From positions 242,723,832 through 242,787,831 of the forward strand of contig NC_090319.1 in the NCBI RefSeq assembly GCF_040869045.1: 64,000 nt of DNA. Direction: 5' to 3'. Shown in pieces: positions 45,121-55,817 of the stretch. Numbering within the stretch: the stretch's first letter is position 1; each line of letters begins with the position of its first letter. Position numbers and translations under genes: made by a program. Origin of the DNA: Eurosta solidaginis (taxonomy: Eukaryota > Arthropoda > Insecta > Diptera > Tephritidae). The notes under the pieces were generated by a model. That model had not been told where the DNA came from and made no database searches. It saw nothing but the letters and a program-made list of their open reading frames with translations.

Positions 45121-47298
45121 ATTAAGGAATGCTAAGTTCGGTTGTAACCGAACATTACGTACTCAGCTGAGAGCTTTTGCGACAAAATAAGGGAAAATCA
45201 CCATGTAGGAAAATGAACCTAGGGTAACTCTGGAATGTGTTTGTGTGACATGGGTATCAAATGAAAGGTATTAAAGAGTATTTTAAAAGGGAGTGGGCCT
45301 TAGTTCTATAGGTGGGCGCCTTTTCGAGATATCGCCATAAACGTGGACCAGGGGTGACCCTAGAATGTGTTTGTGTGATATGGGTATCAAATGAAAAGTG
45401 TTAATGAGTATTTTAAAAGGGAGTGGGCCTTAGTTCTATAGGTGGACGCCTTTTCGAGATATTGCCATAAAGGTGGACCAGGGGTGACTCTAGAATGCTT
45501 TTGTACAATATGGGTATCAAACGAAAGGCGTTAATAAGTATTTTAAAAGGGGACGGGCCTTAGTTCTATGGATGGACGCCTTTTCGGGATATCAACATAA
45601 ACGTGGACCAGGGGTGACTCTAGAATGCGTGTGTACAATATGGGTATCAAACGAAAGGTGTTGATGAGTATTTTAAAACGGAGTGGGCCTTAGTTCTATA
45701 GGTGGACGCCTTTTCGAGATATCGCCATAAAGGTGGCCCAAGGGTGACTCTAGAATTTGTTTGTACGATATGGGAATCAAACGAAAGGTGATAATGAGTA
45801 TTTTAAAATGGAGTGGGCCTTAGTTCTATAGGTGGACACCTTTTCGAGATATCGCCATAAAGGTGGACCAGGGGTGACTCTATAATGTGTTTGTATGATA
45901 TGGGTATCAAATTGAAGGTATTAATGGGGGTTTTAAAAGGGAGTGGTGGTAGTGGTATATGTGAAGGCGTTTTCGAGTTATCGACCAAAATGTGGACCAG
46001 GGTGACCCAGAACATCATCTGTCGGGTACCGCTACTTTATTTATATATGTAATACGCCGAACAGTTATCCTTCCAAGATTCCAAGGGCTTTTGATTTCGC
46101 CCTGCAAAACTTTTTCATTTTCTTCTACTTAATATGGTAGGTGTCACACCCATTTTACAAAGTTTTTTTCTAAAGTTATATTTTGCGTCAATAAACCAAT
46201 CCAATTGCCATGTTTGATCACTCTTTTCATATTTGGTATAGAATTATGGCATTTTTTTCATTTTTCGTAATATATGATACCGAAAAAGTGGGCGTGGTCA
46301 TAGTCGGATTTCGGCCATTTTTTATACCAAGATAAAGTGACTTCAGATAAGTACGCGAACTAAGTTTAGTTAAGATATATCATTTTTTGCGCAAGTTATC
46401 GTATTAACGGCCGATAAAACTGGGCGTGGATTCAACCGATTTCGCCCCTTTTCACAGAAAACAGTTATCGTCATAGAATCTATGCCCCTACCAAATTTCA
46501 CAAGGATTGGTAAATTTTTGTTCGACTTATGGCATTAAAAGTATTCTAGACAAATTAAATGAAAAAGGGCGGAGCCACGCCCACATTGAAATTTTCTTTT
46601 ATTTTTGATTTTGTTGCACCATATCATTACTGGACTTGAATGTTGACATAATTTACTTATATACTGTAAATATATTAAATTTTTTGTAAAATTTGACTTA
46701 AAATTTTTTTTTTTTTAAAGTGGGCGTGTTCGTCTTCCGATTTTGCTAATTTTTATTTAGCGCACATATAGTAATAGGAGTAACGTGCTTGTCAAATTCC
46801 ATTATGATATCTTCAACGACTGCCAAATTACAGCTTGCAAAACTTTTAAAATACCTTCTTTTAAAATTGGACGCTGCCACGCCCATTGTAACATTTTACT
46901 AATTTTTTATTTTCCGTCATAAGGCCAACCCACCTACCAAGTTTCATCGCTTTAGTAGCCTTTGTTAATGAATTGTCGCACTTTTTCGGTTTTTCGAAAT
47001 TGCCGCTATCGAAAAGTGGGCGTGGTTATAGTCCGATTTCGTCCATTTTAAATAGCGATCTGAGATCAGTGCCCAGGAATTTACGTACCAAATTTCATTA
47101 AGATACCTCAAAACTTATTCAAGTTATCGTGTTTACGGACGAACGCACGGACGGACATGGCTAAATGAATTTCTTTTTTTGCCTAGATATTTGATATATA
47201 GAAGTCTATATCTATCTCGATTAGTTTATGCCGTTACGGATTACAGTTATGCGAACAAAATTAATATACTCTGTGAGCTCTGCTCAGCTGAGTATAAA
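45121..47298 (-). mobile_element. HINE-like element, minus-strand half of the pair
   Basis: Reverse complement of the family: tail first (TAAGGAATGCTAAGTTCGG, TACTCAGCTGAGAGC), six minisatellite units (45300-45990), modules, a weak GTCC run near 47140, and the left end GCTCTGCTCAGCTGAGTATAA at 47298. It has fewer tandem units than its partner, so the palindrome is not length-balanced. Confidence 0.85.
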
Positions 47299-47865
47299 AA
47301 GAATATTGTTTCTAATTTTAAATAAATTACCCGAATATGTAGTTTTGTAGCTCACTTGTATAACAAGGTGTAACTTTTCAGTAGTTTAAAAGTCGCCTCG
47401 ATTTGTTTCCGGAACTTTCATCACTAACTCATTTACATGATAAAATATGGCTTTCAGTAAAAAATACCTAAGGACTTTTTTATCATACACTCGTGAGACT
47501 AAAAATCTCTGAGCTGCAAGGCCGAATTTCGATTTTTCACTTTAACTACATACATTTATTTACAAACATTTTTCAATTTTATATAAAAAAATCTAAGTAT
47601 TTCTTTCAAAAATTACATTTTTTATGTAATATGTTAGTAGTTTTCCTTAATTATCAATTATAATAACCACATCATAAAACTGTGAAACTTTCTGAGTAAT
47701 TTGCGAACAATATTCTAGAATGTAGATCATTCACAGGGTTGCTTTTAACAAAATCAATTTTTTTTAATTGTTATGAGTTAGGAGGAAACGACAAAAATTG
47801 GAACCGGTGGATTGATTGGCTGTAGTCACGCAGCCACAACAAAAGGAAAACGAAATGTTTTAGTT
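47299..47865. other. No gene seen
   Basis: AT-rich sequence with no recognisable repeat or coding signal. Confidence 0.5.
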
Positions 47866-47952
47866 TATGTCGCTATGCAGGCCTGGAATTTTCTGGCTAA
47901 CAGTATCAAATACTTTCGAAAGATCTAAAAGCGTTAGTAAAGTGCAGTCACT
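47866..47952 (-). pseudogene. LINE reverse-transcriptase fragment (palm motif)
   Basis: About 29 codons on the minus strand: DCTLLTLLDLSKVFDTVSQK. The LDLSKxFDTV motif is the RT palm motif of non-LTR elements. Nothing else of the domain is present. Its order relative to the neighbouring RNase H scrap is wrong for one element, so the block is rearranged. Confidence 0.6.
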
Positions 47953-47956
47953 CCTG

Positions 47957-48245
47957 TTGTTGTTGTAGCGATAAGGACACTCCCCGAAGGCATTGGGGAG
48001 TGTATCGATGTTCATGGTCCTTTGGCGGATGCAGATCCGGTACGTTCCGGTAACAAGCACCATTAAGGCACTAGCCCGACCATCTTGGGAACGATTTGGT
48101 ATGACCACATGAAACCTAGGCCATACCGCACTCCCACCTCCTAGATCCATGAGGATCCCGGACATTGGCAGAGTAAGCGATGAATCGACTCCTCTGCCGA
48201 GGTTCTTGGTATGTGTCACTGTTGCATCGTCGGTGTAACTTTGTA
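47957..48245 (-). mobile_element. LINE 3' end with hairpin and (CAA)n tail
   Basis: Minus-strand 3' untranslated end: GGATCCTCATGGATCTAGG, GGTTTCATGTGGTCATACC, ACATCGATACACTCCCC, the hairpin CTCCCCAATGCCTTCGGGGAG, TGTCCTTATCGC, then TACAACAACAACA. The tail type is the same as in the LINE at 19856-23622 but the sequence before it differs, so this is a related family. The open frame across it (47860-48219) is not a protein gene. Confidence 0.65.
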
Positions 48246-48299
48246 TAGCACTCCAATTTTGTTTAGCTAGAGAAGGAAGCTAGTTCCTGTCCTTTCTAA

Positions 48300-48485
48300 A
48301 CATTGCCATGAATACTTCGAGTCCTCGAAATAATTCCTGTTGGTCCACAGGAGGTCTCGATTTTTCTCAGGAGATAGCCCGTTTCGGAACCCTTCCTGGC
48401 CATCTCATTTTAAAATTCATTTCCTTCAATATTGCTGTTCCCAGCGATCCAACAAAGGGAGGCATTGATATCCAACTTGGTTTAT
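48300..48485 (-). pseudogene. LINE RNase H domain fragment
   Basis: Minus strand encodes LDINASLCWIAGNSNIEGNE, a TAA, then EMARKGSETGYLLRK. The WIxGHSxIxGNExAD-EMARKG pattern is the last active-site region of RNase H domains in non-LTR elements. Here the His is Asn and the Asp region is destroyed by the stop. RNase H would degrade RNA in the hybrid; this fragment is inactive. Confidence 0.65.
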
Positions 48486-48489
48486 TTAT

Positions 48490-49149
48490 AAAGATTTTGT
48501 ATAAGTTTTTTTTAAATGAACAGAAGTAATGGTACAACCGATAAAATATTTAACATTGCTTTTGTGGACTCTGCTTTATATAACGTCCACTGTGCTTCCA
48601 CATAAGTATGTATACATGTTGTGCAATAAAAAAAAGAAATGCGTGGAATCTAAATTACTTCCCCTTAAGTTTTTTCCTGATCGAGCAAGAAACTCAACAA
48701 TGGGAATCTAAAAATTTGCTCAGAACTCATGCACCGTGTGATCTTGTCTATACATACATATGTGCATACACTCATATTTATGTATGAGCCCTATAATGAA
48801 ACGCCAGTATTATTGACAATTATAATTCGAATGCGATCGAACTAGTACGAAAAATTGCAAAAATGTTCATTAAGCTTTAGTTATATAGCATAGATTTCTC
48901 TGTGTGGTGTATCAATATTAGTTCAAAAATTGTATATTCATAGCGCACTACTTACATTACAACACCGTGTGCCTTAACCAATTTTCAATACGAAGTCATA
49001 GCAAATCCAATTTTTTCTTTATTTCAATCAGTAAATTTTTTGCAAAATTATCAAATATAAAATATCTTAAAACTAGTTCAAATAAGTAAACAACTGCACA
49101 AATGAAATTTTCATCAAATTTAATTAATTAATACGTGGCACGATATACG
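48490..49149. other. No gene seen
   Basis: AT-rich. Small frames (48308-48529, 48529-48711) are not supported. Confidence 0.5.
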
Positions 49150-49550
49150 CACCTTTGAGGAGATTCAGTCCGAGCTTATGGGCGAATTAATGGTGACTTA
49201 TAACCATAAAGCCATAACCAGATAAAACATGCGATCGAACCTACCTTATGGAAATCAATGTAATCGATTAATGGTGCCATACAATAACGTGAACTCCATT
49301 ACATTGATTTCCATAAGGTAGATGTGATCAGCTGTTTTATCTGGCTTTATGGTTATAAGGCACCATTAATTCGCCCTTTATGCTGCTGACTCCGAAAGGT
49401 AGCTGCAAGGCAGATGGGGTTTCACTGAGAAGTTTTTTAAGCAGGAGTACGCGAAGGGTTTGGCAAACCACGTGACCATGCTTAGAATTTTTTTTAATTG
49501 AAAGAAATATTTGTTCTAAATTTATAATGTTGCTTGAATCCAGGATCTCG
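49150..49550 (-). mobile_element. Diverged SINE, minus strand, interrupted by a MITE
   Basis: Left scrap GAGGAGATTCAGTCCGAGC (49157-49175) and, after the MITE, TTTATGCTGCTGACTCCGAA, TAGCTGCAAGGCAGATG and TTGGCAAACCAC match the SINE body. The head is too decayed to see boxes. About 70 bp of the body expected at the insertion point is missing. Confidence 0.65.
49180..49376. mobile_element. TIR MITE inside the SINE
   Basis: Inverted arms of about 90 bp: GGGCGAATTAATGGTG, CTTATAACCATAAAGCC and CCTTATGGAAATCAATGTAA on the left, complements CCATTACATTGATTTCCATA, GGCTTTATGGTTATAAGG and CACCATTAATTCGCCC on the right. 197 bp, no coding capacity. The duplication is ambiguous (TTAT-like). Confidence 0.8.
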
Positions 49551-49655
49551 AAAGCACAAGATTTACTCGGCATTTTCACTTCTGGGATAAAAAAAAATTT
49601 GGAAGGACCAGCGCTGAAACGTTGAAAAAAAAAATTTAATTAAGGCGCGAAAACC

Positions 49656-49967
49656 TCCGAAGAGCTTCTCTTCGAATTTCCGTCGTGCTCCTTTTTTAAT
49701 TTTTCCTACAAATTGGTAGGTCCCTTGTTTTATGCCGACACCGAACGGCACCTGCAAGGCAGATAAGATTTCACTGAGACCTTTTCATAACAGCAATACA
49801 CTCGGAATACTTGCCAAACACTGCCGAGAGCCAACCCCGCTAAGAAATTTGTTCTTCTAAGTGAAAAATCTTGTTTCTAAAATTTTGATGTTGCTTTGCC
49901 CGGGCGTGAACCCAGTATCTTTGGGTGGTAGGCGGAGCACGCTACCATCACAAGACGGCGGCCGCCA
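49656..49967 (-). mobile_element. tRNA-derived SINE, minus strand
   Basis: Near full-length copy: GAAGAGCTTCTCTTCGAATT, GCCGACACCGAACGGCACCT, TTTTGATGTTGCTTTGCCC, the B-box complement GGGCGTGAACCC and the head GGAGCACGCTACCATCACA. Frames on either strand (49563-49757) are shadows. Confidence 0.85.
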
Positions 49968-50219
49968 ATTAAATGTGGGTGTGTGTGTACATTAATAAAT
50001 ATTTTCTAGGACACTAAAATTTTGAAACAGATTTTTTACAACTTGACTTGTGGCCCTTTAGTTTTAAGAGGAAATCAAAGATAACTCCAACATGCTGGAC
50101 TAAAAGTATGTTGACCGAAAGTGATCTGCACGCAATGCGTTTTCAGAAAAAGACCATGGCTACTCTGTTGCAAGAAAAGTTCGAAATTGGACCGTGCAAT
50201 TTTAGTAAACCTCTCTTAA

Positions 50220-50956
50220 AAATGGTGAATGAGGACAAAACGAAGTACCTGCTGTCATCGAGCAAAGAGCCAGCGCATATGCGCCTTGGCAACCACGCTA
50301 CTGTTGGCAGCCATAATTTCGAAATAGTAAAAGACTTCGTTTACTTGGGAACCAGCAACAACACTAGCAACAACATCAGCACTGAAATCCACCGAAGAAT
50401 CAATCTTGCCAATAAATGCTGCTTTGGACTAGGTAGGCTATGGAAAAGTAAAGTCCTCTCTCGGCGAACGAAAATCATACTCTACAAGTCACTTATCGTA
50501 CCCGTCCTGCTATATGGAGCAGAAGCATGGACCATGACAACAGCAGATGAAGCGGCTTTGGGAGTGTTCGAGAGAAAAGTTCTTCGAAAGATTTATGGAC
50601 CTCTACGCGTTGGCGATGGCGAGTAACGAAGAAGATTTAGTGAAGAGCTGTACGAGCTATACGCAGAAATCAACATAGTCCAGCGAATTAAAACGCAGCG
50701 GCTGCGCTGGCTAGGCCATGTTATGCGAATGAAAGATGATGCTCCGGCAAAGTAAGTGTTTCTATCGGAACCCGCCTATGGAAGCAGAGGTAGAGGACGG
50801 CCCTCACTCCGTTGGAAGGACCAGGTGGAAAACGATTTAAACTCCCTTGGTGTGACCAATTGGCGCCGGTTGGCGGAGCGAAGAAGCGACTGGCGCGCCT
50901 TGTTGGACGGCCATATCCGTTTAGACGGTTAAGCGCCAATTAAGTAAGTAAGTAAG
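50220..50956 (+). pseudogene. RTE-like non-LTR retrotransposon, 5'-truncated 3' end
   Basis: One frame from about 50220: VNEDKTKYLLSSSKE, NFEIVKDFVYLGTSNN, EIHRRINLANKCCFGLGRLW, LYKSLIVPVLLYGAEAWTMT, FERKVLRKIYGPLRVGDGE, then stops at 50624-50626 and 50753-50755 in the same frame, followed by GSRGRGRPSLRWKDQVENDL and NWRRLAERRSDWRALL. This is the region after the RT catalytic core in RTE-like elements (remembered pattern). The 3' tail is a short AAGT repeat (TTAAGTAAGTAAGTAAGT, 50938-50956), also typical of RTE. The catalytic YADD part is missing. Bases 50048-50219 in the same open frame are not recognisable. Confidence 0.75.
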
Positions 50957-51931
50957 TCTCTTAAAAATATAATGGTTCATTGGATTAGTCTGTTGAAGTT
51001 GCCTGTTTTATCTTGCCTTTGACGGCATAACAAACTGAGCTTTAAAGGCGATCATCCTGAATGAAAAACAGCTTTTCCGAATTTTCAAATTTAAATGTGG
51101 GAAGTTTTAAGCCCAAGAAGCTCTTCGATCTTGGTAATGTGAGTTTTTCATGTTGACACCGATGTGTTTTACTGTGCGTAAGCCGATGTAGGAAAATATA
51201 GTTTCTGGCTTTGATATATTCGGAAATCTCAAATCCCAAAAATATGTATTCTGGCAGAAATATGGTCATATTTACGCAATCCATATACATAAATATCGAG
51301 AAAAGTTATTAAATAGAGCATCCATTTTTGAGAAGAAATAAAACCAAGTCTTCTGAAGTAAGGTTTTAGTGGTAGCCTTTCAGAGGAGGAATGGAGTCCT
51401 CCATAAGGAGAATCTCGCAGTGGGGCTAAAAATATCCAGGTCAGTACATTAAGCATTTCCTTCTCCTACGAAACTCTATTAAAAAATGAAAAATCCCAAC
51501 GTGGTAACTTTACTGGCCAGTATTGGTGTATATTGCTTTTTAATCAAATGAAAACATGACTAAATTACAAATAAAAATGTGGATACACAGTGCAAATTAT
51601 AAAAATATATTAATCATTAGATTACCTGCAGGAAGGCTGCTGCTTACTCACCAGCATTCGTATGTAATACTTGTTGTGGATGATCTAGATTTCGTAGATT
51701 TCTCTAAAGACTTCCTCGAAAGCGGTGCCGCTATAAAACGCCCGTTAAATAAAGGTAAAGTAGGTTGTCAAAAATGTTGAAATGTAAAAGTAATTATGTG
51801 GAAAGTAAGAAGACGGCGAAGTTCGCCGTAACGTAAAATAGCGCCGGGGCAAAAAATATAATCAAAGCGGTGAACATATTGTCTAATATTTGAAATAATT
51901 TGTAAAATAAACATCATATGAAGCTGAATTT
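50957..51931. other. No gene seen
   Basis: AT-rich. AAAGCGGTGAACAT at 51867 and AATTTGTAAAATAAACA at 51897 recur as a pair at about 60673 and 60705, a short dispersed repeat. The frame at 51556-51780 has no recognisable domain. Confidence 0.45.
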
Positions 51932-52262
51932 TTTATACCCAGCTGTACTTGTACACAGGGTATTATAACATTGATTAGATAACCAAAGCCATGTCCGTCC
52001 GTCCGTCCGTCTGCCCGGTATCACGATAACTTGAGTAAATATTGAGATATCTTCACCAAATTTGGTGCACGAGCTTATCTGGACCCAGAATATATTGGTA
52101 TTGAAAATGAGCGAAATCGGATGATAACCACGCGTACTATTTATTATTATTATTATTTATTATTATTATTATTATTTATTTAATATAGTAATCTTTGAAA
52201 TACAATGTTTCTTACAGACTACATAACGAATTAGATAAATTTACAAATTAGATAAATTTACA

Positions 52263-54224
52263 TTACAGAATAGTGTACAGAAGATTTAAGAAAGCCTGTT
52301 TTGTCATTGTAAAATCAATGACAGTAGTTTCTGACAAAGTATTAAATTCTCTCAAAGAGCGCACCAAAGGTGCATTTCCAGCAAATGTCGTTTTTACTTT
52401 GGGTAGATAAAATGGATAAGATACACGAAGATTACGTCTAGGGACATTGAAACATATTTTATGCAAGAGATATGGGCAATCAACGATGCCTTGAATCATG
52501 TTAAACGTAAACGTTAAAGACAAGATAGATCTACGGCTTTCCAGAGATTGCAAGTTTATCAGTTGAAGACGAGCTCTGTAGGCCGGAACCGGGTTTTCAA
52601 AATTCAGAAACCGTAGGGCAAATTTAAGGAAAACCTTTTGTACACGCTCAATCCTTTGAATCGGAAGTTGATTATAGGGCCTCCACACGAAGACAGCATA
52701 CTCAAGATGCGAGCGCACAAAGCTTGTAAATAAAAGTTTCAAGGTATATGGGTCTGAGAAATTAGTGCTGTTACGACGTACAAACCCCAGAACTGAGTAA
52801 GCTTTCGCGATAATGAAATTAATGTGGCTATTGAAAGAGAGTTTTGTGTCAAATATAACTCCTAAGTCTTTAACTTCATTAACATTTAGCAGAGTAACAT
52901 TTGAAATGCTGTAAGACGTACTACGTACATTAAAAATTTTCGCAAAAGTCATTTTGAAACACTTCTTTATATTTAAAGATAAATGTGATTTACTACACCA
53001 TAGATAAAGAGCATTAACATCCTGCTGTAGCCTTGCTTCATCGAGAGAGTCTTTGACTACAGCAAATAACTTAAGATCGTCTGCATAAAGCAAACACTTG
53101 GCGAATGAAAAACAACTTCCAATGTCATTAATAAATAAGACAAACAGTAGAGGTCCAAGAACGCTTCCTTGGGGTACGCCTGAAGTGGCCACGAAAGATT
53201 CGGAACACATGCCGTCAATAGTAACAACACAGCGTCTATTCGATAAATAGGATTTGATCCATTCCAAGAAGTAGGAATGAAAACCTAAACAAGCCAGTTT
53301 TTTAACTAGAATTTTATGCGAGACTTTATCGAAAGCTTTTGAAAAGTCTGTGTATATACAATCTACTTGATGACCATCAGAAAACGCTGTTATGCAGTAG
53401 TCACTAAAAGCCGCTAAGTTCGAAACTGTAGACCTTCCGGGAACAAAGCCATGTTGGTTATGAGATATAATGGACTTTGTAGCAAAATAAATCTTCTCTT
53501 TCACTACGCACTCAAAAAGTTTAGATATGGTTGAAAGTTTTGATATGGGCCGATAATTTCTAACATTATTTTTCTTACCACTTTTTAGAATGGGAGTTAT
53601 GTAAGTGACTTTCCAGTCATCAATGAAGCTACCAGACGCCAGCGACTTGTTAAACAAGATTTTCAAAGGCTCAACAAAAGCTGGACAACATTTAAAGAGG
53701 ACCGCAGACACACCATCGACATCAGTTTCCGAAGAAGGCTTTAGCAACGATAGCCCGCTGGAGATATCTTCAGAAGAAAGTGTGATGGAACCGAAGTTGA
53801 GGCACGTGTTTTCGTCAGAAGAAAAGCTTGGTAAAGCATCGGAATCATCCGATACGAAGTTGGACATAAAAAAATCAGCGAAGAGGTCAACCACATCTTT
53901 AGGAACCTCCGCGAAATTATCATCTAATAAAACCGATTTCGGGATGTTTGAACACGATCTCTTGGATTTGATATAAGTCCAAAAGAATTTAGGATTATAT
54001 TTAATGCTGGACTCAGCAGAACGAGTGTAATTTTTTCGAAGATGTTTATCTACCCTTGTGAATTCTTTTGAGTACCGCTGATACATAACAAAAAAATTCT
54101 GGCATTTAGATTTCAGAAATTTTTTATAATATTTATTTCTAAGATTTTTTAGCTTTTTTAAACCTTTCGTGTACCAAGGCACTCTGTATGGCATTTTTTT
54201 TTTAAAGGTACATACTTCAAACAA
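52263..54224 (-). CDS. Reverse transcriptase of a non-LTR retrotransposon
   Basis: 653 codons without a stop. Residues 20-150 are the basic linker after the endonuclease. The RT domain covers about 200-450: VRNYRPISKLSTISKLFE (222-238), HGFVPGRSTVSNL (258-270), YTDFSKAFDKVSH (291-303), SGVPQGSVLGPLLF (348-361) and the catalytic LYADDLKLF (379-387), all key aspartates present. The thumb and C-terminal region follow (EVKDLGVIFD and a FVRSHLEYAVFVW motif). The product would copy element RNA at nicked target DNA in the nucleus. The ATG used is internal and only an artefact of the frameshift; true coding begins upstream in another frame (54225-54478). Jockey/CR1-like by motif, clade uncertain. Good preservation suggests a fairly recent insertion. 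Confidence 0.85.
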   Translation of the reverse strand: MFEVCTFKKKMPYRVPWYTKGLKKLKNLRNKYYKKFLKSKCQNFFVMYQRYSKEFTRVDKHLRKNYTRSAESSIKYNPKFFWTYIKSKRSCSNIPKSVLLDDNFAEVPKDVVDLFADFFMSNFVSDDSDALPSFSSDENTCLNFGSITLSSEDISSGLSLLKPSSETDVDGVSAVLFKCCPAFVEPLKILFNKSLASGSFIDDWKVTYITPILKSGKKNNVRNYRPISKLSTISKLFECVVKEKIYFATKSIISHNQHGFVPGRSTVSNLAAFSDYCITAFSDGHQVDCIYTDFSKAFDKVSHKILVKKLACLGFHSYFLEWIKSYLSNRRCVVTIDGMCSESFVATSGVPQGSVLGPLLFVLFINDIGSCFSFAKCLLYADDLKLFAVVKDSLDEARLQQDVNALYLWCSKSHLSLNIKKCFKMTFAKIFNVRSTSYSISNVTLLNVNEVKDLGVIFDTKLSFNSHINFIIAKAYSVLGFVRRNSTNFSDPYTLKLLFTSFVRSHLEYAVFVWRPYNQLPIQRIERVQKVFLKFALRFLNFENPVPAYRARLQLINLQSLESRRSILSLTFTFNMIQGIVDCPYLLHKICFNVPRRNLRVSYPFYLPKVKTTFAGNAPLVRSLREFNTLSETTVIDFTMTKQAFLNLLYTIL

Positions 54225-54478
54225 AGCTCATTTGCAGCCTTCTTGAATTTCAGAAAAGAGTTAGATGTTGACATGTCAGATAAGAGGGAATCCCAATTAA
54301 TCTCAAGCAACGAGCTATTTAAACTTTGAAAGTCACATTTTGAGAAATTAAATACGATTTTATCATTATTGGCTTCACAAATAGGCAAATAATTATAGTA
54401 ATCAATGCTTACAACTAAGGGAACATGATGTTTGTCACACGGAGTTATAGGAGATAAACAATTAGATATACTGTATAT
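54202..54478 (-). pseudogene. End of the LINE endonuclease domain, frameshifted from the RT
   Basis: Minus strand encodes LSPITPCDKHHVPLVVSIDY, equivalent to the terminal SDHxPV motif of AP-type endonucleases, then KIVFNFSKCDFQSLNSSLLE and ANELCLKYVPLKKK. The frame slips in an A-run (T-run at 54195-54203 on the + strand), where KKK continues as CHTECLG instead of MPYRVPW. A one-base slip in a homopolymer could be a real mutation or a sequencing error. The catalytic N-terminal part of the endonuclease is missing. Confidence 0.75.
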
Positions 54479-55250
54479 ATATACTGTAATTATAATTTAT
54501 ATATGTTTAACATTTTGGGAAACACAAAAAACCTGATTATTTAGTAAATAATACACCTAGAATGTTGAAATTTGACGTGTGGACTGATATTGAGACTCTT
54601 GATAAAAATTTGAAAAAAATTTTAAAGTGGGTGTGGCACCGCTCACTTGTGATAAAATCAATTTTACAAATATTAATCATAAATCAAAAATCGTTAAAAC
54701 TATCGTAACAAACTTCGGCAGAGAGGTTACCTTTACTATAAGGAATGCTTTGAAGAAAAATTAACGAAATCTGTTAAGGACCACGCCCACTTTTATATAA
54801 AAGATTTTTAAAAGGGTCGTGGACGAATGAAATAAGCAATATCTTTAAAAAAAAAGAGCTTTATATCAATGGTATTTCATTTCCGAAGTGGATTCATAAC
54901 AATAAATAGGAAAAACTTCAAATCTTAAAAAAATGGGCATCGCACCGGCCTTTTATAACTAAGCAATTTTCTATGTTTCGGGAGCCATAACTCGAAGAAA
55001 AATTAGTTCAGAATAGAACCACATGTATATGTATTATTGCGCAGCCTTGTAACACTATTAAGCACGCAAAACAAACAACAACAGCATTTCAAGTGAACAG
55101 CTGGTATGTGATGTTCCGTTTCACCCGAACTTAGACTTCCTTACTTGTTTGAATATGTTTTTTTTTCGCTCATACGCATTTAAAAATAATAATAAAGAAA
55201 CTAAAAAAAAAACATGCAAAAATGAAAATTTGAACTTTCATTGTTCGTAG

Positions 55251-55345
55251 GTTCCAACAAAGCGGTGCCACTGAAAACGGTGAGTATACCGGCCGCTCTT
55301 TAGTGGTCGTAATAAAGCGGCACCACTTTTGGAGGAAACCAAGTG
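55251..55345. repeat. Hairpin-forming short repeat, copy 1
   Basis: Contains AACAAAGCGGTGCCACTGAA, GAGTATACCGGCCGCTCTTT, AATAAAGCGGCACCACTTTT and GGAAACCAAG. The first and third words are mutual reverse complements apart from one or two bases, so the unit can fold. The second copy is at 62513-62600 in the same orientation. Confidence 0.75.
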
Positions 55346-55817
55346 TATGAAAACACAAAAAATAAAAGAGAACACTGCACGCAGCGCTGCCATATATTTT
55401 TTTTCCAAGTCGTCAGACACCGCCCAAAAAATCGTCAAAAATCGTCATATCTATGGCAACAACCAATAACAACCAAAGTTGAGTTAGGACGAAGTTGGGT
55501 TATTACCAGGGGACGTACGATTGTATTCGCCGGAAACCAAAATGAGATCGCCGGATTTCATTCAACAATATTAACTTTATAAACGCTTTTCTGAAAATTG
55601 TTTTTGATTGTTATTTTTTGTTGCCACATACAACATATAAAATCGTTTTCAATTCATTTCGATTTATTTTTTAATTAACAAAAACGTCTGAAAGATAAAT
55701 TTTGTACTACATACAAAAGGTACTTGTTTTCAGTCATTTTAGCAATAATTTTTTTTTCTTTGAGGCCGAATCGAACCTCCTATATCATTTTAGTTTCTTA
55801 GTTACACATTTTTGCGT

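Larger units (their letters stand above)
52139..54478 (-). mobile_element. Non-LTR retrotransposon, minus strand, 5'-truncated
   Basis: The 3' end is at the left with a (TAA)n tail (TTATTATTATTATT on the + strand at 52140-52180). The open RT frame is 52263-54224. The 5' end is truncated within the endonuclease at about 54478. It sits inside the HINE-like element, so it is the younger insertion. Target duplication is unclear because both flanks are AT-repeat sequence. Confidence 0.85.
51932..55149 (+). mobile_element. HINE-like element (second subfamily) split by a LINE
   Basis: Left part 51932-52138: TTATACCCAGCTGTACTTG, GTCCGTCCGTCCGTCTGCC, ATCACGATAACTTGAGTAAA, GAAATCGGATGATAACCACG. The right part resumes at about 54500 with AACATTTTGGGAAACAC and TATTTAGTAAATAATACACC and ends TTCACCCGAACTTAGACTTCC, TTACTTGTT. 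The uninterrupted copy at 57890-59417 shows these two parts are adjacent in the family. This subfamily lacks the minisatellite. Confidence 0.85.

Noticed and set aside
53605..53976. 123-codon plus-strand open frame
   Set aside because: Antisense to the well-supported LINE reverse-transcriptase frame; serine/lysine-rich shadow.
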